A stretch of 64,000 bases of DNA, from the NCBI GenBank assembly GCA_033439685.1, contig JAUEDM010000001.1, positions 7,316,001 through 7,380,000 on the forward strand, given 5' to 3'. Position numbers and translations under genes: made by a program. Shown here one piece after another: positions 56,001-64,000 of this stretch. This DNA comes from Apodospora peruviana. Lineage: Eukaryota; Ascomycota; Sordariomycetes; Sordariales; Lasiosphaeriaceae. The number at the start of each line of letters is the position of its first letter. The first letter of the stretch is position 1. The notes under the pieces are model-generated. The model saw nothing but the letters and a program-made list of their open reading frames with translations. It ran no database searches and was not told the origin of the DNA.

Positions 56001-58859
56001 GCTCATGAGCGCCCATTGCGGCTTGGGTCCTAGGACCCGATGATCCATTGTCGAGACACCTACCGTTGGGTCGCGTGCGTCATAGTTTTGAGCCTGATAC
56101 GTACGGAAGTACGGATGGATATACCATTCCACAGTAAATAGGAACTTACCGTACCGGGAGTCGGTGGGAGCCAACAAGGCTTGTGATAAATGTTAGCATA
56201 CTAATTATGATAAGGATAGTTGGCCTTGATAAGGATAGTTGAAGGTACTTCTCGTAGCAAATCAAAATGTATAAAAAAGCCGCAAACCTACTTAAAACCC
56301 CGATTAATACTATTGCTGCAGTGCCAAATGCATCTTTGACTTAATGCGTATCTCTAAGAGCGAGATTTTTTTTTAAAAATATATTATAAATAACTATAAA
56401 AATTTGTTATTTCCAGCCTTTAAATGCCCTGTAAATGCCCTGACTTACAGGGCACTTATATTGAACTGCAGGCACGCACCTAGTTGTTACGAGCCCGGAT
56501 TGGCTGCCATGTTGCAAGCCCGGATTGGCTGTCAAGGTAGGCGGCCGGTAACGGCTGCCTACGGCTGGCGACAGGCGGCGGCAGCCGCCTGACCGACCCA
56601 GGCGACCCGGCGTTCGGGTCCCATGGGTCACGGATGACCCAGAAGGCCCAGTGGCTGGGTCTCATGGGGGTATTCCCGTAGGTTGTGGATGACCCGGAAG
56701 ACCCAGGGGTTGGGTCTCATGGGCTATTTTCATTGGTTATAGCACTTCTATATAGTTGCGAGAGTCTGGCACTCTCGAAGATGGATTTATTACGGCAGTA
56801 ATCAATACAAGTACTTTGGCAATAGTTGTTGTGTCAACTGCGCAATCTTGTGTGTTCATTGGAACCGATACTCTTTGTGATTACCCCCTACCTAAGACCT
56901 AACCCCCCTTTGTGGCTCTGTAGAGCGGTAGACTCTTGTGAGCCTTGTGTCGTCAAGGCTACCCCATACACAGGTTGTTACACTAGTGCCTTGCAAAGTA
57001 GAAGCCTTTAGAACTATAGAGCCTACCGGGCCTTTGTCAAGCTCGAAAGCTCTAGAATACAGGGCGTTCAACACCCCTAACCCATTTAGGGAGTATAACC
57101 CCACTGAATCTTCTAGAGCCACAAGCCACACAATCACAGATTACGTGGCAGAACTTACTAGAACTTTACTATTCCAGTTTTTGTACTAGTAGAATAGAAG
57201 GCTCAAGAAGCCCAAACAGCCTATAATAGGCCCTCTCCTCTCTTGTACTTAGTATTCCTTAAGCAAACAAACAATAAGCAGGCAATAAGATAGAAAACAA
57301 TTCTATTCTTCTTTCAAGTAGTTATAACAACTCAGCGAGTTGTAACTTACCAAGCTCTGCTGTTGTACCTCGTACACGCAAAGTAGTAAGCCAGCCTCGA
57401 ACCGGTGCCGCCCTACTTCTGCTGTACCTACAGCCCTGTATTACAGGCCTGTAAAATCCCACGTAGCAATAATTGTACTAGCACGTCACAACTAGCCTTG
57501 ATGCAAATGTTATTATACTAACAATTTCAAGCCATGACCGGAATTTAAGGTTCTTGCTATGATAATCAACCTTTAGTGTCACGTGCCACGTAAGAAAGTA
57601 GGGTCAAGCTCCTATAATCTATAGTATGCTATGAAAATAGTAAGACAAAGAAAAAAAAGAAGAAAGAGCAAATTACAATACGCTCAAGCGAAGGAAGTGG
57701 TGTAGGTGCACGAGCCACTTGCAGGTCACGTGTCTACACCCCTCCTTCGCTCGCCAGGCCTGTGCGTACATCGTCACATTTAGTACCTAGGTATAGGAGC
57801 CCTAGTAGTGACCTAATATAGGCTAGGGAAATATCTAATAAAGCTCTTAAACTACCTTGTAAAATGTAGTTTGAAACCCTAATGAGTTGATTATTGAAAG
57901 TCCACACAAGGGGCTTATATAGGTACTAGAGGTTGATTATGTACCGTAGAATGGTGTAGCGTGTTTAAAGAAAGACATTACTATTAAATATGGAATCAAA
58001 CGCATAGCATTGCAGGCGGTGGCGTATAGCAACCACTAGCGCAATGCACTTCCACCAGTTCTTTATTGAGACGAAAGCCAATAGCTACTTTCTATTGTCG
58101 GTCGCGAAGATGGCAGTTTACCGGTACTGGAATGACGGGCAGTGCTAATTCGATTCGGATTGTTGTTGACGATTCTTCAGGCGCCTCTACTTATGGTTTC
58201 CCCAGGAATGGAATACAGAACGTGGATCCTGTCGGCGAAGCAATAACCATCATGGTGGCCGTCTCGCCGGCGAGGGGCCCTTCGAGTGATTCCGAGGCGA
58301 GGACAGGTCGCCCGACCGGTGGCCTCTTAACCCCGAAATACGAGGCCCGTCAGTGTCTCGGCAGCCTCTCCCACCCCTCTCGTCCCCACCCAGAGGCGGG
58401 CTGCGTTTCTGCGTTTTGTGCATTTCGTATTCAACCTTGTTCGCATCACGCATCCCTTCTCTCACACCACACTCTTTTTACTTGATATCCTACCCGACAG
58501 AACCGCCGGTCCCACCTTTCACTCATTTTCCTTTGCGTCTTTTCTAACCACCATCTTGTTCATTGTTTTCGATTTCGATTTATCTACCGGCCGTGAAATT
58601 TGTCACACATTATAACCGAAACCCCTTCAATTCGAACGGGAGTGGGCTTTAGCTTGAGATCTCCGCGTCTGCCGAAACAATCCCACTCGGACCAGTCAAT
58701 CGTTAAAGGACCCTGCGTACGAATCACTTTAGAAACAAGGAAGTGCGACTTCAGCATTCTACAGAGTTATATATCGACCGTCACCACTCCTGGCGAAAGC
58801 CGCAAACATTCGGGACAGCCATATTTTCACGATACCGGGCCGACGTCCATCTAGCCACG
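53028..58859. other. Long noncoding interval, 5.8 kb
   Basis: The left part is chitinase promoter, with a short A/T-rich leader next to 53028. No ORF from 53100 to 56200 has coding support. From ~56200 to ~58000 lies a block with transposon-like features, listed separately. The final ~800 bp should be the promoter and leader of the Mid2-like gene and is C/T-rich near 58420-58560. Confidence 0.5.
56200..58000. mobile_element. Possible degenerate transposable-element block
   Basis: This block differs from its surroundings: lower G+C, no coding-biased ORF, and many direct and inverted repeats. These include two GATAAGGATAGTTG copies (56208-56243), a perfect 10-bp inverted repeat (TGCCCTGTAA, 56425-56434 and 56445-56454), two GCCCGGATTGGCTG copies (about 56490-56530) and two ~45-bp GGATGACCC..GGGTCTCATGGG copies (56625-56731). 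Further right are a GTTATAACAACTC/GAGTTGTAAC hairpin (57321-57346) and a ~25-bp imperfect inverted repeat (about 57684-57753). No transposase, reverse transcriptase or clear terminal repeats with target-site duplication were found. A solo LTR or MITE remnant is the likeliest identity. Confidence 0.4.
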
Positions 58860-59663
58860 ATGCATTCTAGAAAATTACTCGACCTGCTCGTTGTAGGCCT
58901 TGGAGCGCTCTCAGTTGCCGAGGCGACCTTCATCAATGCCAAATCCGGCGGCCGAAATGTGAAGGCGATACAGCATCGACAGGCTGAAGATGAAGGCACC
59001 GTCGCCGCCGCTTCCACTTCGTCACCTGATGTGGTGGTACCACCCCCTTCGTCCACGCCAGTCGTCTCGTCACCTCCTCCAAAGTCGACCACGACCCTTC
59101 CGCCGACGACGACACCGTCATCTACTACCCAACCACCACCGCCCAAGTCTACGACCACGACCCCGTCACCTCTGCCCCCAACACCAACCACGACGCCCAC
59201 TTCTAGCACACCGGCCCCTCCTCCCGACAGTACGACGCCACCGCCCGACCAGCAGACCTCAGAACCTACTACTTTTACGATCACGTCAGTGGTTACAAAA
59301 ACCAATTCTGATGGAACCAAGTCAACTCTCACCTCCGAGACGGTCACGACGCAGACGCCTGGCCTCGCACAGAATAATAATGGAAGCGGGAACTCTGGCA
59401 TGTCAACCACGACCCGCAACACTGTGATTGGAGTTGTCGTGGGTGTGGGTGGTGCCATCGTACTGGCTGGACTAGCCTTTGTCGCGTGGAGGATCTGGGG
59501 CCGCAAGAGAGGGCAGGACGAGAACGATGGTCTGATGGACTACAGCAGCCCCAATGATGGCAAGTCGGAGGTCGGAGGATCCATGACTGGACGGACGCCA
59601 TTCCAAAGCACCCTGGAGAGCTACCATGCGCCGACACAGGTGAACCAGGCTGCCAACTTCTAA
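58860..59663 (+). CDS. Mid2-like single-pass cell-surface sensor
   Basis: A single exon of 267 residues. A hydrophobic signal peptide (KLLDLLVVGLGALSVAEA) leads into a short N-terminal region. Residues ~50-170 are Thr/Pro/Ser-rich and would be heavily O-glycosylated. One transmembrane helix follows (~188-210, TVIGVVVGVGGAIVLAGLAF), then a basic stop-transfer (RIWGRKR) and a ~55-residue cytoplasmic tail. This rod-helix-tail layout is that of fungal wall-stress sensors of the Mid2/Wsc type that feed the Rho1-PKC pathway. There is no WSC cysteine domain, which favours the Mid2 group. Function is inferred from architecture only. The start ATG directly precedes the signal peptide, and earlier in-frame starts would bury it. 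Confidence 0.8.
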   Translation: MHSRKLLDLLVVGLGALSVAEATFINAKSGGRNVKAIQHRQAEDEGTVAAASTSSPDVVVPPPSSTPVVSSPPPKSTTTLPPTTTPSSTTQPPPPKSTTTTPSPLPPTPTTTPTSSTPAPPPDSTTPPPDQQTSEPTTFTITSVVTKTNSDGTKSTLTSETVTTQTPGLAQNNNGSGNSGMSTTTRNTVIGVVVGVGGAIVLAGLAFVAWRIWGRKRGQDENDGLMDYSSPNDGKSEVGGSMTGRTPFQSTLESYHAPTQVNQAANF

Positions 59664-61075
59664 GTCGAGAACACGACAAAACAAACCCGAATATCGATAT
59701 CCTGTTGTGTGGAACCTACCTCAGTCACCGCACAACATTACTCAACGCCTCCTCTCATGTGTATATCTTTCCGGAACTTGCAAATTCACCTGTCGATATC
59801 TTATTTCCTAACCGATTTCTCTCCTTTGGAGTTTTATTACCGGCGTATCGTAACATCATTCGAGTTTTCCAGCAGCTCAGAAAATTGGGATAGAAACCGG
59901 GAGGTGGTCAGACTCTCCTTTGTCATCATCAGCAGCATTTTGGTCAGCATAGATTGGGAATATCAAGGCGGGTCGTGTGGCTGTGACGTGAGGACACGCA
60001 ACGCAGCCACAACGGCCGAAGGAATGGGGAATGCGAATGGCGGTGCTGGCCCAGCTGTTAACCACCCCGAGATCCGATGCGAGATAACGCTGGCGACGGC
60101 GACGGCGACGGACTGAGAAGGAAGAGCGAAACGGACGGCCGCCCGCTTACTTTCCTTTTTAAACTCGAGCATGTTCTTTCTTATGTCTTGTTTCCTGCTT
60201 TGCGTTGGGAAAAACAGAAGAGTGGTTTTTTCATATACCCTTTTCGAGCAGAGCAACCAACCAAAAAGTGGTTTACTTTTACTTTTAGGCAGTCGGTATT
60301 TGCTGTATGTTTTCATAGGACACTTCTAATAATCAACCGGTTTAACGATGAATGTTGCTTTCTATTCTGTATCATTTCAGCGCTTGCGTGTCTTGTGGGT
60401 GCGAATTCATTGATAAGTTAGGTATCTTGCTTCCTTCTGCCAGCTGTAAATCATAGGCAGGGGAGTGCCCCTTTCCGCTCAAGGGATTATCCCTTTACTT
60501 GGGTTGAGTTCGGGAGCACCTTGCCTTAGTTCATAAACGAAACACAAACCTGTTTTTAAAAAGTCATAGTTATTTGGAGTTCATCTCAAATTTTTGCCAT
60601 TCGTGCCATTCAAAGTTTTTGGGTCCCAGCTGCTCGGGTACCCTGGTCACGTGACATACCGCGGCCCATTTCAATTCCCATTCTTGGTTGCCCCACAAAA
60701 CCCCTGATTGCAGACTGACTCTGGCGGGAGGACGGGTGTGGGTAAGTGATGAGTGTGGATGCTTGGCAAACTCTCCCGGTTGAATGTGTCTCAAAATGGT
60801 TTCAGTGCTCGAACATGCTGCCTCTGCTGGGAGAGAGGGGAGTTTTTGAGATGGCTTCATATTTCTTTTCTTTTACCTTTGACTTGTTAGGTTTTGATTT
60901 TTTTTGTTCGTTGTTGTCAACGTTTTGGTTGTAAATAACTTACTTCTACGGTCATCTGAGCTTTGTTGATATTGATATCAAGATTATTATCGTCAGTATC
61001 TTTAAACGAGTTTTCTCGTTATAAAAACCCCTGGCCTTCCTGGCTCGGTCGAACCGAAACCATCAAAACACTACG
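59664..61075. other. Intergenic region between two plus-strand genes
   Basis: 1.4 kb with no supportable gene. The left side is 3' untranslated region of the Mid2-like gene. The right side holds the secreted-protein promoter, including GATATTGATATCAAG at about 60967-60981 and a TTATAAAAACCCC step at 61019-61031 that could serve as a TATA element about 50 bp before the ATG. Confidence 0.55.
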
Positions 61076-61695
61076 ATGAAGAGTGCGGCGTTGTTCCTCT
61101 GCCTCTTGACGGGTGGTGCCCTGGCAACCGCGGTTGACTTCCAGGACTCGATGCATCGCGAGTTCAGGATGGGCATGGTCGTGCCTCGACAGGCGGCTGC
61201 TGCGCCCAAGACGAATCTGCAGGTGTTTAGCGGCGCCCTGGGTGGCGTGGCAGCCTCTGCCATCACCGACTCCGGCGACCCGCAGAGACCTTTCGGTGTT
61301 GATGGTGATACCTTTGTATGTTGTCTTGCCTTATATAGTTCTCCTCCCTCTCTGCATTCGTTGGCTAACGACAAGGTCACGCAGCCCGACTTTGCGACGG
61401 CGGCCATACGAGCCTGTGACAACCAGAAGAACTCGTGCGCTAAGCAGGCAAACAGTCAACAAGGTACCTTTAAGGTATCGGATTGTGACAAGCAAAGTGG
61501 TAAGAGAAAGGGTCTCTGGAGATACAGGACCCCTTCGAAATAGACAAAGGTTGTGTTAACAATATCTTGCATTCAGAGGAGTGCAAGGCTACTGCCAAAG
61601 GGGCAGAGGCATCAGCTCCGACCTTTGTGGCATCAGCTCCGGCGACGGCGACTTTTTTCAGCTCCAATGAGGAGTTCGATTTCTTTTGCGAATAG
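61076..61695 (+). CDS. Small secreted Cys-containing fungal protein
   Basis: Three exons (61076-61315, 61376-61499, 61577-61695) give 160 residues. A signal peptide (MKSAALFLCLLTGGALATA) precedes the mature part, with VVPRQ as a possible Kex2-type processing site. The conserved core runs from ITDSGDPQRPFGVDGDTF across the first splice to DFATAAIRACDNQKNSCAKQAN and KVSDCDKQSEEC, with Cys at 94, 101, 117 and 124 and a last Cys at 159. This core resembles a family of uncharacterised secreted proteins common in Pezizomycotina. Both introns (60 and 77 nt) keep phase, and intron 1 has a GCTAAC branch. If the second intron is not removed the protein ends early with a basic tail. An Ala/Ser/Thr stretch precedes the C-terminus. 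The biochemical role is unknown. Confidence 0.82.
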
Positions 61696-62949
61696 AGCGA
61701 TATATAAAGGGTCGAAGGAGGATGTCTGACTGAGAGAGGACCGAAGTGTTCGATCAGCAACGGTTGAGATGGGATGGAATTGGATTTCTGAATATGAATG
61801 GCTTTTGGTTGGGTATCGGATCGGGGTTAGGAACTCTGTCATTGGATGCTTGGATTGTCTCAAAAGCGATGAATTGTTCGCTCGGAGTTTTATGGTTCGA
61901 GTCTTATTTTGGGATGGGATCGCCGGTCATACCTTGGCTTGCTTGGGTTTGCGTGTGTATGAGTTAATGTGTCTGGTTTCCTCCAAGTATCTATGGGTTG
62001 AGCGATGTGCCTCGGGTGCCAATTTCGGTCGTCTTCTGTTGGTGAGAAAATGTTGGTTCATCGCGGCCCGAACCCAAACTGATAGGCCAGTTTTCCCGCG
62101 CTCGACTATACTCACGACTCACGAGAGTTTTCCAGAAAGGGTCGATGGCGAACTTCAGTAGTGAAGGAGAGCAATGACATGCTAAGACGGGCTCATCATC
62201 ATGGGATCCCAAGTCCGATCGGATGCAATTGTGGGCTGTAATAAGGCTCAACGGGCAGCAGGGCGGCGGTCATTGGAAAGCTTCTGCGATGGATGCATCC
62301 AATGCTCCCGTCTGGCAGCACTCAGGTCGCCCGACGTCCACGTGCATTTCGTCCATCTCCAACTTCCGTGTATGTTCCTTGGCAGCTTGGCCAATCACGG
62401 ACCGCCGCCGTAATTGTCACTAGGTACTTTGACACCAGGCCCCTTACGGGCATTACCCCTCGCAGGTACCCGTCTGGCAAATGACCCGCGAGATTATTCG
62501 ACCGGCAGGGAGGCGTGTTGTAATCTGTACCCAGCCAAAAATTTATTGTTTCGCTGGCCCATCAACCCTTCCACGTATCCGCCATCCGCAACCCCAAGAA
62601 CCACGCGTTTCCTTGCTCTCACAGCGGCACTGAATGCGACTCGATGTGTTCGGACACCCAGAGCCGTTGGTGTCGCCCCTTCCTTTCGCTCCTTTTTTAT
62701 TCGTTTAATTGTCAGGCTTTTTTCCTTTGACCGGCACCTCCCGCCCACACGTCCCGGCTTACCGAACACGCGTCGCGCCCCGGTCCTCCTTGACGACAAT
62801 CCCTTTTGTTGTCTCTTTGTAGATAAATCATCAGGAAGAGGCAACGCAGAGACGTTGGCGACGCGAGAAAAGCGAGAATCAGCTGCAGACGAGTTTAGCT
62901 TCGTCTGCGCTGGTCTCTTCGGGTGAGCTAAAATTCCAAACCGTCCACT
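61696..62949. other. Upstream region of the right-edge gene
   Basis: 1.25 kb with no supportable gene. A 170-codon ORF (62414-62926) lies in what is probably promoter and leader and has no domain. The C/T-rich stretch near 62680-62730 is typical of fungal promoters. Confidence 0.5.
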
Positions 62950-63036
62950 ATGGTCGACCAAACCGCGCCAGCTTCAACATTGCTGGCTGCAGAACGACAT
63001 AGCATCTGGACACAGCTGTCAATAACCGGTAGCTAA
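62950..63036 (+). CDS. Upstream ORF (28 codons) before the right-edge gene
   Basis: ATG at 62950-62952 in the context CACTATGG opens a 28-codon ORF (begins MVDQTAPAST) that ends at TAA 63034-63036. One base separates this stop from the next ATG (TAACATG). The position means that ribosomes reaching the main start must scan past or reinitiate after it, if the transcript begins upstream. It shows no similarity I recognise. It could instead be spliced leader. Confidence 0.45.
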   Translation: MVDQTAPASTLLAAERHSIWTQLSITGS

Positions 63037-63037
63037 C

Positions 63038-64000
63038 ATGCGTCTCTTTGAAGGTCTTTTGAAGACGTCTTCCTCAACGTCCTCGCCGCAAACTCCTCCT
63101 CGTGCATCGGCACAGGACGGTCCCAGAAGCAGTCGAGCTCGGCGCCAATCCGCCGCCTCCTCAGATCTGTCCAGCGCGTCAACTGCTGACGGTGAGGCGT
63201 CTCCTGAACTGCCTCCGCTCCCAGCTCCAAAGCTCCCCGATCGAGTGCTTGGACTGTTGAGGACCCCCCCAATCGATACCACCGAAGAGGAGGATTCCCA
63301 ACTCGACGCGAATCACTGGGGGTCCCCATATCCTCGGCATCTGCGTAGCGAGAGCTTGAGTAGCGACACATCGGAGGAGTCGCCAATCCATCAGCTGCAG
63401 CTTCGCACGCCGTTCCTCCGATCAGCCCCGTCCGTCCAGGAATCCTCTTCGGACACCCGACCGCCTGCAATCAGTGCAGCAGCAGCTGTACTGGCGAATC
63501 GTGCAAGGCGTGTTGCGCACGGAATCACCGAGGATTGGATACGGCAACATACTGCAGGTGGAAGTGATTTGGAAAAGCGCCATTGGTTTAGTGACGGAAC
63601 CGGCGATAGTGAGAACTCTTCACTGAGCGGCTCATTTTCCGGCGACGACGCTGCCTGGCTGGGTGACCACGACAGCCGAACCCCTAGGGCCAGCCGTCAA
63701 CGCAGCCAGCCCCGACAGACACCACCACGAGGTCATCCTAGGAAGAAATCTAGCAGTGAGACATTGAGGCAGGCACACCTAAACGGCCAGAAACAAGTCA
63801 GCACAGTCAAGATGGCTTCTTCCGACGAAAGGGCGACCCCCGATATTTCGCACGACGGGGCGACACCTGCATTGGAGAGGCCAAGTACCCCTAAATTGAG
63901 TGGTGATGCCGCCGCGAAAGGCTCACCCAAGGGGTCTATAAGAGAGCCCAATGCTCCCTCCACTCCCTCAAGAGGTATCAAATGGGCACCAAATGTGAAC
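63038..64000 (+). CDS. Ser-rich protein, 5' part of a gene cut by the window edge
   Basis: From ATG 63038 the frame is open for 321 codons to the last base, so the gene continues beyond the window. The start MRLFEGLLKTSSSTSSPQ leads into Ser/Pro/Arg-rich, probably disordered sequence with many S/T-P sites (PPRASAQ, KLSGDA, STPSRG). One patch appears more ordered: RRVAHGITEDWIRQHTAGG at about residues 157-175. No signal peptide or catalytic domain is visible in this part. Third positions show moderate G/C bias, and no stop occurs over 963 bases, which supports coding. Regulatory or scaffold proteins often begin this way, but the family cannot be named from this piece. Confidence 0.75.
   Translation, partial: MRLFEGLLKTSSSTSSPQTPPRASAQDGPRSSRARRQSAASSDLSSASTADGEASPELPPLPAPKLPDRVLGLLRTPPIDTTEEEDSQLDANHWGSPYPRHLRSESLSSDTSEESPIHQLQLRTPFLRSAPSVQESSSDTRPPAISAAAAVLANRARRVAHGITEDWIRQHTAGGSDLEKRHWFSDGTGDSENSSLSGSFSGDDAAWLGDHDSRTPRASRQRSQPRQTPPRGHPRKKSSSETLRQAHLNGQKQVSTVKMASSDERATPDISHDGATPALERPSTPKLSGDAAAKGSPKGSIREPNAPSTPSRGIKWAPNVN

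Noticed and set aside
57340..57410. Possible minus-strand tRNA B-box (GGTTCGAGGC)
   Set aside because: The surrounding sequence does not form acceptor, D or anticodon stems.

Overview
The window reads as nuclear DNA of a filamentous ascomycete, most likely a Sordariomycete. Genes are separated by long noncoding stretches and carry short GT-AG introns (mostly 47-90 nt) with GTAAGT/GTATGT/GTAGGT donors and CTAAC/CTGAC branch points. Coding third positions are rich in G and C. The gene set is typical of moulds: a Zn2Cys6 regulator, an eukaryotic RNA-dependent RNA polymerase, AIM11, GPI-anchored wall proteins and a class III chitinase. No bacterial-style operons are present. Exon boundaries were worked out by hand from splice signals, reading phase and family conservation.

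Layout. 0-7 kb: the 3' end of a Gly/Ser-repeat GPI-anchored wall protein (+), then a five-exon C2H2 plus Zn2Cys6 transcription factor (-). 7-17 kb: tRNA-Ser(AGA) (+), a phosphoinositide-specific phospholipase C (-), and a 1192-residue disordered protein with an N-myristoylation signal (-). 17-22 kb: no supportable gene. 22-28 kb: a 92-residue cupin (+), an unrecognised six-exon gene (-), AIM11 (-), and divergent from it a 2-oxoglutarate/Fe(II) dioxygenase (+). 28-37 kb: an RNA-dependent RNA polymerase with an N-terminal RRM-like region (-) and a mitochondrial D-lactate dehydrogenase (-). 37-43 kb: a second gene desert. 43-53 kb: ribosomal protein eS4 (-), a two-Myb telobox protein (-), and a GH18-LysM-Ser-rich GPI-anchored chitinase (-). 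53-59 kb: noncoding, including a transposon-like block near 56.2-58.0 kb. 59-64 kb: a Mid2-like single-pass sensor (+), a small secreted Cys protein (+), and the 5' end of a Ser-rich gene preceded by a one-base-spaced uORF (+), cut by the window edge.

How the genes relate. They are mostly independent housekeeping and regulatory genes. Several act at the cell surface: the Gly/Ser wall protein, chitinase, Mid2-like sensor and secreted protein, with PLC signalling at the membrane. The polymerase points to RNA silencing, possibly meiotic silencing. I did not find a convincing new multi-gene system. The items most worth a second look are the unrecognised gene at 22.9-24.5 kb, the uORF arrangement at 62.95 kb, the nested splice donor in the eS4 gene, the transposon-like block, and two families of short dispersed motifs in the noncoding DNA.
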